The notes under the pieces are model-generated. The model searched no databases and was not told where the DNA came from. It saw only the letters and a list, made by a program, of their open reading frames with translations. Positions 1 through 8,681 of a stretch of 64,000 nucleotides of DNA are shown in pieces. The stretch comes from Prochlorococcus marinus str. MIT 9314 (GTDB taxonomy: Bacteria > Cyanobacteriota > Cyanobacteriia > PCC-6307 > Cyanobiaceae). The position numbers and the translations under genes are program-made. How positions within the stretch are numbered: position 1 is the stretch's first letter; every line of letters begins with the position of its first letter. Where the stretch lies: positions 1 through 64,000 of the forward strand of contig NZ_JNAO01000001.1 of the NCBI RefSeq assembly GCF_000760035.1, written 5' to 3'.

Positions 1-95
1 AATCGTGTGAATGTGAAGAATGATCGTGTGAATGTGAAGAATGATCGTGTGAATGTGAAGAATGATCGTGTGCATGTGAAGAATGATCGTGTGAA
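1..95 (-). repeat. 21-bp in-frame tandem repeat encoding a His-rich linker
   Basis: At least four copies of a 21-bp unit (plus-strand form atcgtgtgaatgtgaagaat plus g) lie at about 2-22, 23-43, 44-64 and 65-85, and a partial copy follows. Copies are almost identical; the 65-85 unit has one substitution (a to c), changing Ser to Ala. The unit is a multiple of three and is read in frame on the minus strand as HDHSSHS. The array continues beyond the left edge, so the total copy number is unknown. Near-identity of the copies suggests recent slippage or unequal exchange. Confidence 0.93.
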
Positions 96-745
96 TTGTC
101 TTCTACATCTTCTTTATCCTTATCGTATTTAAAAGTATCTGTTTCAAATAGACCTACACTCATTATTGTTTGTAATCCAACTTCACTATTGGTTGATCTC
201 AATATCCTTGGTTCTTTTTTTATTTTATTAATGAATTTTTCGACTTTCTTTAATTGTTCTTCGTTGACTAAATCACATTTGTTTAGTAAAAGGATATCAC
301 CGTATAAAATCTGAGCATAGGCGACACTTTTATTATTAATTTTAAAATCAAAATTTTCTCCATCAATCACAGTGATGATTGAATCTAATCTTACTTTTTC
401 TCGAAGATCTCCAGCTGCAAAAGTCATCGCTACTGGTAATGGATCTGCTAGCCCGGTAGTCTCGACAATTAAATAGTCTATTTTTTCAGATCTTTCTAAA
501 ACTTTGGATACTGTATTTAATAATTCACCATTAATAGTGCAACATATACATCCATTATTTAATTCGATCATATCTTCTGAGCCTTCTATTATTAAGTCAT
601 TATCAATTCCTATCTCTCCAAATTCATTAACCAAAACAGCTGTTTTAAGACCAATTTGATTTTTTAGAATATAATTTAAAAGTGTAGTTTTGCCAGAACC
701 TAAAAATCCACTAATAATCGTAACAGGTAATAACTTTTTAGACAT
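1..745 (-). CDS. CobW/COG0523-family GTPase, C-terminus outside window
   Basis: This is a G3E GTPase of the CobW/COG0523 family, whose members deliver metal (zinc or cobalt) to client enzymes. Reading from the ATG at 745 the protein starts MSKKLLPVTIISGFLGSGKT, with the P-loop GFLGSGKTT near residues 13-21. It then has the family CXCC metal motif (NGCICCT), ETTGLADP and the base-recognition motif NKCD. After about 215 residues it runs into a His-rich linker of repeated HDHSSHS units that reaches the window edge. Such linkers are typical of the family and are thought to bind metal. The next gene on the same strand (PCD) ends about 40 bp upstream. The client cannot be told from sequence; zinc-chaperone and cobalamin roles are both possible. 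Confidence 0.9.
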   Translation of the reverse strand, partial: MSKKLLPVTIISGFLGSGKTTLLNYILKNQIGLKTAVLVNEFGEIGIDNDLIIEGSEDMIELNNGCICCTINGELLNTVSKVLERSEKIDYLIVETTGLADPLPVAMTFAAGDLREKVRLDSIITVIDGENFDFKINNKSVAYAQILYGDILLLNKCDLVNEEQLKKVEKFINKIKKEPRILRSTNSEVGLQTIMSVGLFETDTFKYDKDKEDVEDNSHDHSSHAHDHSSHSHDHSSHSHDHSSHSHD

Positions 746-786
746 TTTCACTAATTTTGTAAATGAATTAATTTAAATTTTTAATT

Positions 787-1077
787 TTATTGATAGAAAA
801 CTTTATTTATTTCTAAAGCTATTGTTTGATCCAGATTTGTTATGCCCCCCAAATCATGTGTACTTAACCTAATTGTTACTTTTGAATAAACGTTTTCCCA
901 GTTAGGATGATGGTTATATTTTTCGCAGATTAAAGCAATTTTGGTCATAAATGAGAAGGCTTCAATAAAATTATTAAATTTAAAATCTTTCTGGATTTGT
1001 GCATTGTTAATTTCCCAGCCCGGTATTTTGACAATTAATTCCCGCAATTCTTCATCTTGCAAAAGGTAAGGTTCCAT
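787..1077 (-). CDS. phhB: pterin-4a-carbinolamine dehydratase
   Basis: The enzyme dehydrates 4a-hydroxytetrahydrobiopterin; it is a small cytoplasmic protein of the DCoH/PCD fold. The 96-residue length is normal. The signature is present: KYNHHPNW with the paired catalytic His56-His57 followed by Pro, then a VTIRLSTHD segment and a downstream Asp. No phenylalanine hydroxylase gene is visible nearby, so the substrate in this organism is unclear; in cyanobacteria the protein may serve pterin recycling more broadly. It lies 13 bp downstream of the yjbQ-type gene on the same strand, so the two are probably co-transcribed. A divergent relative of the same fold, acRAF, sits at 60141-60380. Confidence 0.9.
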   Translation of the reverse strand: MEPYLLQDEELRELIVKIPGWEINNAQIQKDFKFNNFIEAFSFMTKIALICEKYNHHPNWENVYSKVTIRLSTHDLGGITNLDQTIALEINKVFYQ

Positions 1078-1090
1078 TAAATGATTAATA

Positions 1091-1576
1091 TTAGTTTTTA
1101 TTAATTACATTATAAATATTTTGCCTTTTCTCACCAATTATATGTACATTTAAAATTCTCTTTCTTTGATCAAATCTATGTTCCCATAAATAAACTGCTT
1201 GCCATGTTCCAAGTATAATATTCCTATCCTGAAAACTCAAAGATAAACAGGTGTTAGTTAAAGATGTTTTAATATGTGCTGGCATATCGTCAGCTCCTTC
1301 TTGATAATGTTTATAAGAAATTTCTTCTCTGTTTTTTGATAAAGTCAAGTAGGAATTATATGGGACTATAGATTGGATATATTTTTTCAAGTCTCTTAGC
1401 ACGTTTGGATCAGCATTTTCGTTAATTGTTAAGCTGCAACTGGTATGAAGTGAAGTTAAATTTAAAATTCCCGAATCAAAATTGTTTTTTTCAATAAATA
1501 AATTCAAATCATTTGTTATGTCAATAAAACCCTCACCATTAGTTGTAAATTCTAATTTTGAGAATATTTGTTCCAT
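1091..1576 (-). CDS. YjbQ/UPF0047 family protein
   Basis: This is a 161-residue member of the YjbQ (UPF0047) family, a compact beta fold reported to have weak thiamine-phosphate-synthase-like activity and otherwise of unclear function. Visible family motifs are SLHTSCSLTINENAD near residues 43-57, the acidic EGADDMPAHIK block in the middle, and LGTWQAVYLWEHR near the C-terminus, which carries the conserved Trp-Gln and Glu-His residues. Length is about 20 residues above the usual 135-140, the extra lying at the C-terminus. It precedes phhB in a probable two-gene unit and is divergent from the carboxypeptidase gene at 1689. Confidence 0.88.
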   Translation of the reverse strand: MEQIFSKLEFTTNGEGFIDITNDLNLFIEKNNFDSGILNLTSLHTSCSLTINENADPNVLRDLKKYIQSIVPYNSYLTLSKNREEISYKHYQEGADDMPAHIKTSLTNTCLSLSFQDRNIILGTWQAVYLWEHRFDQRKRILNVHIIGEKRQNIYNVINKN

Positions 1577-1688
1577 TTATGTAATCTAAAAACTTAATTA
1601 ATTAATATTCTATTATGGATAAACAATGTATGTTAAATGCAAACATCAAAAATTTTATCTTAGAATAAATTAAATTTATCTCTAAATT

Positions 1689-3194
1689 TTGGCCGAAATT
1701 CAATGGAATAAGCTGGGGGCTTATCTTAAAGAAACTCAAATATTAGGTTCAATTCAAAATACACTTTATTGGGATCAGAATACAGGGATGCCCAAGAAGG
1801 GAGCTTCTTGGAGATCTGAACAACTTACCTATATTGCAAAAACCTTGCATAGAAGAAATTCTTCTGAAGAATTTTCTGATTTAATACAATCCGCTAAGAA
1901 TGAATTATTAAATACTGAACAAAACTCCAATAATCAACTTTTTATTCAAGGTAAAGAAAAAAACATTAATCTTTTAATCAAGGAATTTAATCGAGCGAAA
2001 AATTTAGATCCTAAATTAGTTGCGTCTTTAGCAAAGGCAAAATCTAAAGGATATGAAAGTTGGCAAGAAGCTAAGAAAAAATCAGATTTTAAAGTTTTCC
2101 TTCCATTCTTCAAAGAACTAGTTAAATTACGGATTGAAGAGGCAAAACAAATATCAGATCAATATTCACCTTGGGAGACTTTAGCCCAGCCTTTTGAACC
2201 GGAATTAACTTTAAAGTGGTTGAATAAAATGTTTCAGCCTTTGAAAGACGCTCTACCAGAGTTGATTAGAGGAATTAACAAGTCTAAGAAATATCACTGG
2301 GATTTAAGTCCAGAATCTCAACAGAATTTATGTTCTAAATTACTTGATGAGTTTGGTAGAGATAAAGGTCTAGTTGTTGTCGGTAAATCCCCTCATCCTT
2401 TTTCGATTACATTAGGGCCTAATGATTATAGGATTACGACAAGAATCGTTGAAGGTGAACCATTATCAAGTTTTTTAGCAACTGCACATGAGTGGGGACA
2501 TTCAATTTATGAGCAAGGTCTGCCATCACAAAGTCATCAGTGGTTTGCTTGGCCTTTAGGTCAAGCAACTTCCATGGGGATACATGAAAGTCAATCATTA
2601 TTTTGGGAAAATAGAGTAGTTAAATCAAAATCTTTTTCGAAAAGATTTTTTAAAAAATTTGTTTCAGCTGGATGTACATTAAATAATTACTTTGAACTAT
2701 GGAAATCTATAAATCATTTAGAAGCAGGATTAAATAGGGTTGAGGCAGATGAATTGACTTATGGGTTACACATTCTGGTTAGAACTGAACTTGAAATAGA
2801 TTTAATTGAGGGAGGGTTACCTGCTGAAGATATTCCAGAGGAATGGAATAAAAGGTATAGTGAACTTCTAGGAATAAGACCTTCTAATGATTCTGAAGGT
2901 TGTCTTCAAGATGTTCATTGGAGCGAAGGGGCATTTGGATATTTCCCTTCATATTTGTTAGGTCATCTTATAAGTGCGCAAATATCTTCTCAAATGGAAA
3001 GAGAGATTGGTTTGATAGATGATTTAATCCAAAATGGTGAATATCAAAAAATCATACTTTGGTTAAGAAAAAATGTTCATAAATTTGGTAGATCAGTTAA
3101 TTCTATGGAATTGATAAGAAAAGTCACTAACGAAGAACTATCGCCAAACTATTTTATTAATCATTTAAAGTCTAAAATAAATGATTTTTGCTGA
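1689..3194 (+). CDS. M32 family zinc carboxypeptidase (Taq type)
   Basis: This is a cytoplasmic metallocarboxypeptidase that removes C-terminal residues from peptides. The zinc site HEWGH lies near residue 269 (ATAHEWGHSIYEQG), followed by the family motif HESQSLFWENR, which supplies further active-site residues, and by the typical EADELTYGLHI segment. The 501-residue length matches the family. The start is TTG: an in-frame TAA ends at 1685 just upstream, and the first internal ATG would remove about 37 conserved residues (the WDQNTGMP region). No clear Shine-Dalgarno sequence is visible. It is followed 64 bp later by a pyrophosphatase gene on the same strand. Confidence 0.93.
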   Translation: MAEIQWNKLGAYLKETQILGSIQNTLYWDQNTGMPKKGASWRSEQLTYIAKTLHRRNSSEEFSDLIQSAKNELLNTEQNSNNQLFIQGKEKNINLLIKEFNRAKNLDPKLVASLAKAKSKGYESWQEAKKKSDFKVFLPFFKELVKLRIEEAKQISDQYSPWETLAQPFEPELTLKWLNKMFQPLKDALPELIRGINKSKKYHWDLSPESQQNLCSKLLDEFGRDKGLVVVGKSPHPFSITLGPNDYRITTRIVEGEPLSSFLATAHEWGHSIYEQGLPSQSHQWFAWPLGQATSMGIHESQSLFWENRVVKSKSFSKRFFKKFVSAGCTLNNYFELWKSINHLEAGLNRVEADELTYGLHILVRTELEIDLIEGGLPAEDIPEEWNKRYSELLGIRPSNDSEGCLQDVHWSEGAFGYFPSYLLGHLISAQISSQMEREIGLIDDLIQNGEYQKIILWLRKNVHKFGRSVNSMELIRKVTNEELSPNYFINHLKSKINDFC

Positions 3195-3258
3195 AACATT
3201 ACTTTTAAAGAATTTGGTTGAGTGTGAGGATGTAAGATAAATAAAAAAATATTTCTTG

Positions 3259-3846
3259 ATGGCAAACCTTAATCAACCCCCAAGCAGGGTTACACCAAAT
3301 TTATTGCATATACTAAATGCTTTCACTGATAGCTCAAATACAATCATAAACACTATTGTTGAATTGAACTCTAATACAATAAATAAATATGAATTAATTA
3401 CAGAAACGGGCCACCTTAAACTTGATAGGGTAGGTTATTCTTCACTTGCTTATCCTTTTGCTTATGGATGTATACCAAGGACATGGGATGAAGATGGAGA
3501 TCCACTTGATGTCGAAATTGTAAGTGTTACTGAGCCATTGATACCGGGTTCTATTGTGGAGGCAAGGATAATTGGTGTCATGAAATTTGATGATGGTGGC
3601 GAGGTCGATGATAAGGTAATAGCGGTTCTCGCAGATGATAAAAGAATGGATCATATCTCAAGTTATGAAGATCTTGGAGAGCATTGGTTAAAAGAAACAA
3701 AGTATTATTGGGAGCACTATAAAGATCTAAAAAAACCTGGAACATGTACTGTAAATGGTTTTTTTGGAATAGAAGAAGCCGTTAAAGTGATTAAAGATTG
3801 TGAAGAAAGATACAAAAAAGAAATTGATCCTAAATTAGTAAATTAA
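3259..3846 (+). CDS. ppa: inorganic pyrophosphatase, class I (paralog 1, DGDPLD)
   Basis: It hydrolyses pyrophosphate to phosphate and so pulls biosynthetic reactions forward. The class I signature is complete: EDGDPLDVEIV carries the three aspartates of the metal site, preceded by the YGCIPRTW segment and followed by GVMKFDDGGEVDDKVIAV with the further metal-binding Asp. KYYWEHYKDL near the C-terminus is typical. A TTG directly precedes the ATG at 3259; I prefer the ATG. The first ~35 residues are not conserved in the family. A second, more cyanobacterium-like class I enzyme is encoded at 18586 and lacks one of these aspartates. The stop codon abuts the hemC stop on the other strand with no spacer. 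Confidence 0.92.
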   Translation: MANLNQPPSRVTPNLLHILNAFTDSSNTIINTIVELNSNTINKYELITETGHLKLDRVGYSSLAYPFAYGCIPRTWDEDGDPLDVEIVSVTEPLIPGSIVEARIIGVMKFDDGGEVDDKVIAVLADDKRMDHISSYEDLGEHWLKETKYYWEHYKDLKKPGTCTVNGFFGIEEAVKVIKDCEERYKKEIDPKLVN

Positions 3847-4803
3847 CTAATTTTTGTTTTCTCTAAATTCTTCAAATATTTCGCTGAGAATTTTGTCTGC
3901 ACCTTTGAGCTTTAGTCTCTTTGCTAGTTCTATACCTAGCAGTTCAGGGTCATTAATATTTCCAATAACTTGATCTTTTATAAGCCTTTCTCCATCAAGA
4001 GAGGCTACCATACCAGTAAGGCAAAGTTGTCCGTTATCAATACTACTATTAACACCTATTGGGACTTGGCATCCACCTTCAAGTTCTCTTAAAAAAGCCC
4101 TTTCCGCCAGACATCTTTGACTAGTTGGTTTATCTTCTAAGACATTTATAATTTCTAAAACTTTTTTATCATCAGATTTACATTCAATGCCCAGAGCCCC
4201 TTGGCCAACAGCATGAAGGGAAATTTCACTTGGTATAAGCTGGTGAATTCTTGATTCAAAGCCTAATCTCTTTAAACCAGCGGCCGCAAGAATTATACAA
4301 TCAAATTCTCCGCTATCTAATTTTTCAATTCTTGTTATGACATTTCCCCTGATATCTTTGAAAACAAGATGTGGGTACTTATTTCTTAATTGTGCAAGTC
4401 TTCTTAGAGAGCTTGTTCCAACAATCGAACCTTCAGGTAAGGTTTCTAATTTATAACAGTCATTTTTTTTGCTTACTACTAAAGCATCTGCAGGATCTTC
4501 CCTTTTTGTAATGCATCCTAATTTAAGGCCACTAGGTAAATTGGTTGGTAAATCTTTCAGAGAATGTACTGCTATATCTGCATGGCCAACGAGCATTTGT
4601 GCTTCAAGTTCTTTTGTAAATAAGCCTTTGTCACCTATTTTTGCTAAGGCCACATCTAGGATTTTGTCACCTTGAGTTGCCATAGCTTCTATAGATACCT
4701 CTAAATTGGGAATATTCCTTTCTAGTTGATCTTTAACCCATAAAGTTTGAACCATTGCTAGTTTACTTCTTCTACTAGCTATTTTCAGCTTAAAATTAGT
4801 CAT
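3847..4803 (-). CDS. hemC: hydroxymethylbilane synthase (porphobilinogen deaminase)
   Basis: It joins four porphobilinogen units into hydroxymethylbilane, the early common step to heme, chlorophyll and cobalamin. The protein begins [14 protein letters not shown], typical of HemC, and contains the catalytic-domain motifs [10 protein letters not shown] and GTSSLRR. The dipyrromethane cofactor cysteine lies in [10 protein letters not shown] near residue 243. The 318-residue length is normal. It lies downstream of rpoD on the same strand, about 97 bp away, so it may have its own promoter or read through from rpoD. Its 3' end directly abuts that of ppa. Confidence 0.97.
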   Translation of the reverse strand: MTNFKLKIASRRSKLAMVQTLWVKDQLERNIPNLEVSIEAMATQGDKILDVALAKIGDKGLFTKELEAQMLVGHADIAVHSLKDLPTNLPSGLKLGCITKREDPADALVVSKKNDCYKLETLPEGSIVGTSSLRRLAQLRNKYPHLVFKDIRGNVITRIEKLDSGEFDCIILAAAGLKRLGFESRIHQLIPSEISLHAVGQGALGIECKSDDKKVLEIINVLEDKPTSQRCLAERAFLRELEGGCQVPIGVNSSIDNGQLCLTGMVASLDGERLIKDQVIGNINDPELLGIELAKRLKLKGADKILSEIFEEFRENKN

Positions 4804-4900
4804 TAAATATTATTTTGAGTTTAAATTAAATATAGAGTCGAATCTATCTTAAGCTATTCTTTTGCAAGTTTTTAAAGCTGAAAATTTTACTTAACTTTTT

Positions 4901-6082
4901 TTATTTTATATATTCTTTTAAAACACCATTTCGATTTGGATGTCTAAGTTTTCTTAGGGCTTTTGCTTCTATTTGCCTAATTCTTTCTCTCGTAACATCA
5001 AAAATTTGACCAATTTCTTCAAGAGTTTTCATTCTTCCATCATCAATTCCGTATCTTAATCTGAGAACATCTCTTTCCCTCGGACTTAGAGTGGCTAAAA
5101 CTCCTTCCAAATCTTCTCTTAATAGAGTTTTAGAAACATCTTGCTCTGGATTTTCTATATCAGCTTCTATAAAATCTCCGAGTCTAGAGTCTTCTTCTTT
5201 ACCTATTGGAGTTTCTAAAGAAATAGGAAGCTGGGCACTTTTAGCTATAAACCTTAATTTTTCAATTGTCATTTCCATACTCTCAGCGATTTCTTCTTCA
5301 CTAGGTTTCCTACCAAATTCTTGGCTAAGCACTTTTGTAGTTTTTTTAATTCTGGATATTGTCTCGTATAAGTGAACAGGCAATCTAATGGTTCTACTTT
5401 GATCCGCAATTGCCCTTGTAATAGCTTGGCGAATCCACCAAGTTGCGTATGTTGAGAACTTGTAACCTTTTTCATGGTCAAATTTTTCCGCTGCTCTAAT
5501 TAGACCCAAACTTCCTTCTTGGATTAAGTCTTGGAATGATAAACCTCTATTCATATATTTTTTTGCAATGGAAACAACTAATCTTAAATTTGATTGAACC
5601 ATTTTTTCTTTAGCTCTCCTACCTAAGAGAAGTCTTCTTCTAAATTTGGGAAGAGGCATATCTATTAACTCTGCCCATTCTCTAACAGATGGGAAATGTC
5701 CTTTTTCTGACTCATATTGAGTTGCCAGCTCTTCTAATTGGAGTAAGTCAGCAATTTTTCTTGCAAGCTCAATTTCTTCATCTGGTCTTAAAAGTCTAAT
5801 TCTTCCAATTTCCTGAAGATACACTCTTATTGAATCTTCAGTGTAGATACCTTTTGGCCCAAGCTTTACATTTCCGAGCCCTTTATCTTCTTCTTCAGAA
5901 TCACTAAACTCATTATTATTTTCAATACTGCTTTTGTTTAACTCTGAAGATGTCTGTAAATTTTGAATACTTTTATTACTATCTTCTTCAACTACTGTTT
6001 CTAAATCTGTATTAATTTTTTTATTGATCTTTTTTTTTGAACTAGGCTTGAAATTCTTTGATTCTGCTGCTACTGGACACAT
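4901..6082 (-). CDS. rpoD: principal RNA polymerase sigma factor (group 1 sigma70)
   Basis: This is the housekeeping sigma factor of a cyanobacterium (RpoD1/SigA type), directing RNA polymerase to -10/-35 promoters. Residues 1-75 are acidic and low complexity. Region 1.2 begins at [17 protein letters not shown]; the region 2 core includes [34 protein letters not shown] and [10 protein letters not shown] (the -10 recognition helix); region 4 ends with [20 protein letters not shown], the -35 recognition HTH. The 393-residue length fits group 1. The start ATG opens [12 protein letters not shown], as in other cyanobacterial homologs. The promoter should lie in the 322-bp gap shared with priA. Confidence 0.97.
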   Translation of the reverse strand: MCPVAAESKNFKPSSKKKINKKINTDLETVVEEDSNKSIQNLQTSSELNKSSIENNNEFSDSEEEDKGLGNVKLGPKGIYTEDSIRVYLQEIGRIRLLRPDEEIELARKIADLLQLEELATQYESEKGHFPSVREWAELIDMPLPKFRRRLLLGRRAKEKMVQSNLRLVVSIAKKYMNRGLSFQDLIQEGSLGLIRAAEKFDHEKGYKFSTYATWWIRQAITRAIADQSRTIRLPVHLYETISRIKKTTKVLSQEFGRKPSEEEIAESMEMTIEKLRFIAKSAQLPISLETPIGKEEDSRLGDFIEADIENPEQDVSKTLLREDLEGVLATLSPRERDVLRLRYGIDDGRMKTLEEIGQIFDVTRERIRQIEAKALRKLRHPNRNGVLKEYIK

Positions 6083-6404
6083 AATTGACTCCTTTCTACG
6101 GTGAATTTAACTAGATAAAATTTTATTTAGGGCTAATTTGAACATTTAGTAGTAAAGTTCCCCTTATTGTTTAAAAAACTTTTTCACAAAATGAGAATAA
6201 TAAAAGTTTTCTAAATTGTTGAAAAATTTAAATAGTGCTATAGATTACCTAAGTAAAAAGTCTTGGGATTTCTCAGACAGGCAGATCATTTTTTGAATTT
6301 TCAGTCAATGATCAAAGCTTCATGTCTCCCTTAAGAGCAGGATACTTACAATGTGCAAAAAACACTTTGTGGAATGTTCAACAATCCAATACTAAGAAAA
6401 AGTT
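6083..6404. promoter_or_regulatory. divergent rpoD/priA intergenic region with a short inverted repeat
   Basis: This 322-bp spacer holds the 5' signals of two divergent genes. A perfect 7-bp inverted repeat, gatcatt at 6284-6290 and aatgatc at 6307-6313, lies about 90 bp before priA. I see no convincing consensus promoter pair and no recognisable RNA gene. A possible 28-codon reading frame from the ATG near 6320 runs to a stop overlapping the start of priA, but nothing supports it as a gene. Confidence 0.4.
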
Positions 6405-8681
6405 TTGAAGCCGGCAAGTAATCAGTTATTAAATATCTCCTACAAATTGGAAATTTTGCTTGATATAGGTAGTAGTAATGAAAGCTTTTACTATTTAGAT
6501 GGAAATAATCTTGGGGTAGAAGTTGGAGATATTGTAAGTGCGAGATTAAGAGGAAGATTATTGAATGGATTGGTGATCTCAAAAAAAAATTTTTCGACAA
6601 TCAATAATGATGAAGCAAATATTACTGGAGGAAAAAGCATAAGATATTTGTTTATTGAAAGTATTTTGCAGAAAAAAATAATTGATGACTCTTGGAGAGA
6701 ATGGATAGAGTCCCTAGCCTCTTTTTATATGGTTAGTAATTTAAAAATGTTTAAAACTGCATTTCCCCCTGGCTGGATTGGTAAATATAAGAATTTTTCT
6801 AAAGGTTTAAAAGATCAAACATGGATTGAAACTAAAAAAGAATTTGATATTAAGAAAAATGGATTAACTAAAAAAGAATTTTTTTTAATGAATACTTTGC
6901 CTGTAAAAGGTAATTGGCAAAGTGAATTAATAAAGTCTGGTTTTAATTACACTCTAATTAATTCAATGGTTAGTAAAAATTACCTTGTTAAATCTAAAAG
7001 AAAAAAAAATATAAATACTAAATTAAATTCCTTTTTAAATGATCATATTGCAACGAAAAGACCAAATCTTACAAATGAGCAAAAAATTGCATTTCAAGAA
7101 TTTCAAACAATGAAACCAGGAGATGTTTTACTTCTTTGGGGCGAAACAGGTTCAGGTAAAACAGAAGTTTATATGAGAATTGCTGAAGATCAATTACATA
7201 AGAAAAAAAGTTGTTTGATACTTGCCCCAGAAATCGGACTAATTCCTCAACTTATTGATAGGTTTAGTCGGCGATTTAATAATGGGATTTATGAATATCA
7301 TAGTAACTGTTCTCCCAATCATAGAACTATGGTTTGGAAGAAAATTAATAATGCTAATGAACCTCTAATAGTGATAGGAACAAGGTCCGCAGTTTTTCTT
7401 CCAATGAAAAATCTAGGATTAATAATCATGGATGAAGAGCATGATGTTTCTTATAAACAAGACAGTCCTATGCCTTGTTATGACGCAAGAGAGATTGCTA
7501 TTGAAATTGTAAAAAGGAATTCTGCAAAGTTAATTTTTGGGAGTGCAACCCCATCAATGAAGACTTGGAAAAAGTGTATTTTTGAAAAGAATTTTAAATT
7601 GGTAAGAATGATTCAAAGGATATCTAGTAATGAGATTCCTGAAATAAAAATTGTTGATATGCGTGATGAGTTCAAGAAAGGAAATATGAAAATTTTTTCA
7701 AATGAATTATTACAATTGCTTCCTCAACTACGCTTAAAGAAAGAGCAGGCAATAATTTTGATCCCTAGGAGGGGGCACAGTGGGTTTTTAAGTTGTAGAA
7801 ATTGCGGATATTTAATAAATTGCCCTAACTGTGACGTTCCTTTATCAGTGCATCTCGGTTCACAAGGAAAAAAATGGTTAAGCTGTCATTGGTGTGATCA
7901 TAAATCGAGATTGATCAATAGTTGTCCTGATTGTCATTCAACTGCCTTTAAACCTTTTGGAATAGGTACACAGAGGGTAATAGAGTTTTTAAATGAAGAA
8001 TTTCCTGACTTAAGAGTACTTCGCTTTGATAGAGATACAACCTCAGGGAAAGATGGTCATAGAGATATTCTTTCAAAGTTCTCCAAAGGCGATGCTGATA
8101 TACTTGTGGGAACTCAAATGTTGGCCAAAGGGATTGATATCCCCAATATTACTCTTTCAGTAGTTATTGCAGCAGATGGGTTGCTTCATCGCCCAGATAT
8201 TTCAGCAGAAGAAAAATCATTACAATTGTTTTTGCAATTAGCTGGCAGGGCAGGCAGGGCTCAAAAAAAAGGAAAAGTAATATTTCAAACATATAAACCT
8301 AACCACCCGGTTATTTCGTATCTTCAGAAAAGAGATTATGAAAGATTCTTAAGTGAAAACTCGAAATTGAGAAAAGAGGCTAATTTATTTCCATTTTGCA
8401 GGATTTGCCTTCTTAAATTATCAGGCGAGAATTATGAATTAACTGAGTCAATTGCATTAAAATTAGCAAAATATCTTCTTAATTTTTGTGAGAAAAAGAA
8501 CTGGAAATTAATTGGTCCTGCTCCTAGTTTAATTGCTAAAGTCGGTAAAAAATTTAGATGGCAGATATTAATACATGGCCCTGAAGGAACAAAGATACCT
8601 CTACCTGATAGATCAATATTATGGGAACTTATTCCAAAAAATGTTTTTTTAACAATAGATGTTAATCCAGCAGAGTTGTAA
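6405..8681 (+). CDS. priA: primosomal protein N' (replication restart helicase)
   Basis: PriA is a superfamily 2 DNA helicase that reloads the replicative helicase at collapsed forks. The N-terminal third is the divergent DNA-binding domain. Walker A is WGETGSGKTEVY, the DEEH box is IIMDEEHDVSYKQD, and motif III is GSATPS. Two zinc-binding cysteine clusters follow (CRNCGYLINCPNC and CHWCDH...CPDCHS), then VGTQMLAKGIDIP and LAGRAGRA. The length of 758 residues is normal. The start used is TTG (residues MKPASNQLLN); no upstream in-frame ATG was found, so this start is likely but not certain. The 3' end touches the convergent DUF3153 gene with no spacer. Confidence 0.95.
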   Translation: MKPASNQLLNISYKLEILLDIGSSNESFYYLDGNNLGVEVGDIVSARLRGRLLNGLVISKKNFSTINNDEANITGGKSIRYLFIESILQKKIIDDSWREWIESLASFYMVSNLKMFKTAFPPGWIGKYKNFSKGLKDQTWIETKKEFDIKKNGLTKKEFFLMNTLPVKGNWQSELIKSGFNYTLINSMVSKNYLVKSKRKKNINTKLNSFLNDHIATKRPNLTNEQKIAFQEFQTMKPGDVLLLWGETGSGKTEVYMRIAEDQLHKKKSCLILAPEIGLIPQLIDRFSRRFNNGIYEYHSNCSPNHRTMVWKKINNANEPLIVIGTRSAVFLPMKNLGLIIMDEEHDVSYKQDSPMPCYDAREIAIEIVKRNSAKLIFGSATPSMKTWKKCIFEKNFKLVRMIQRISSNEIPEIKIVDMRDEFKKGNMKIFSNELLQLLPQLRLKKEQAIILIPRRGHSGFLSCRNCGYLINCPNCDVPLSVHLGSQGKKWLSCHWCDHKSRLINSCPDCHSTAFKPFGIGTQRVIEFLNEEFPDLRVLRFDRDTTSGKDGHRDILSKFSKGDADILVGTQMLAKGIDIPNITLSVVIAADGLLHRPDISAEEKSLQLFLQLAGRAGRAQKKGKVIFQTYKPNHPVISYLQKRDYERFLSENSKLRKEANLFPFCRICLLKLSGENYELTESIALKLAKYLLNFCEKKNWKLIGPAPSLIAKVGKKFRWQILIHGPEGTKIPLPDRSILWELIPKNVFLTIDVNPAEL

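Noticed and set aside
1-95. CRISPR-like array
   Set aside because: The repeats are contiguous 21-bp units without spacers and are in frame within a GTPase gene.
4469-4675. Plus-strand frame opposite hemC
   Set aside because: Antisense shadow of a well-supported enzyme gene.
5091-5481. Open frames on both strands within rpoD
   Set aside because: They overlap conserved sigma-factor domains in other frames.
6320-6406. 28-codon small protein before priA
   Set aside because: It is short, lies in a promoter region, and nothing in its sequence supports it.
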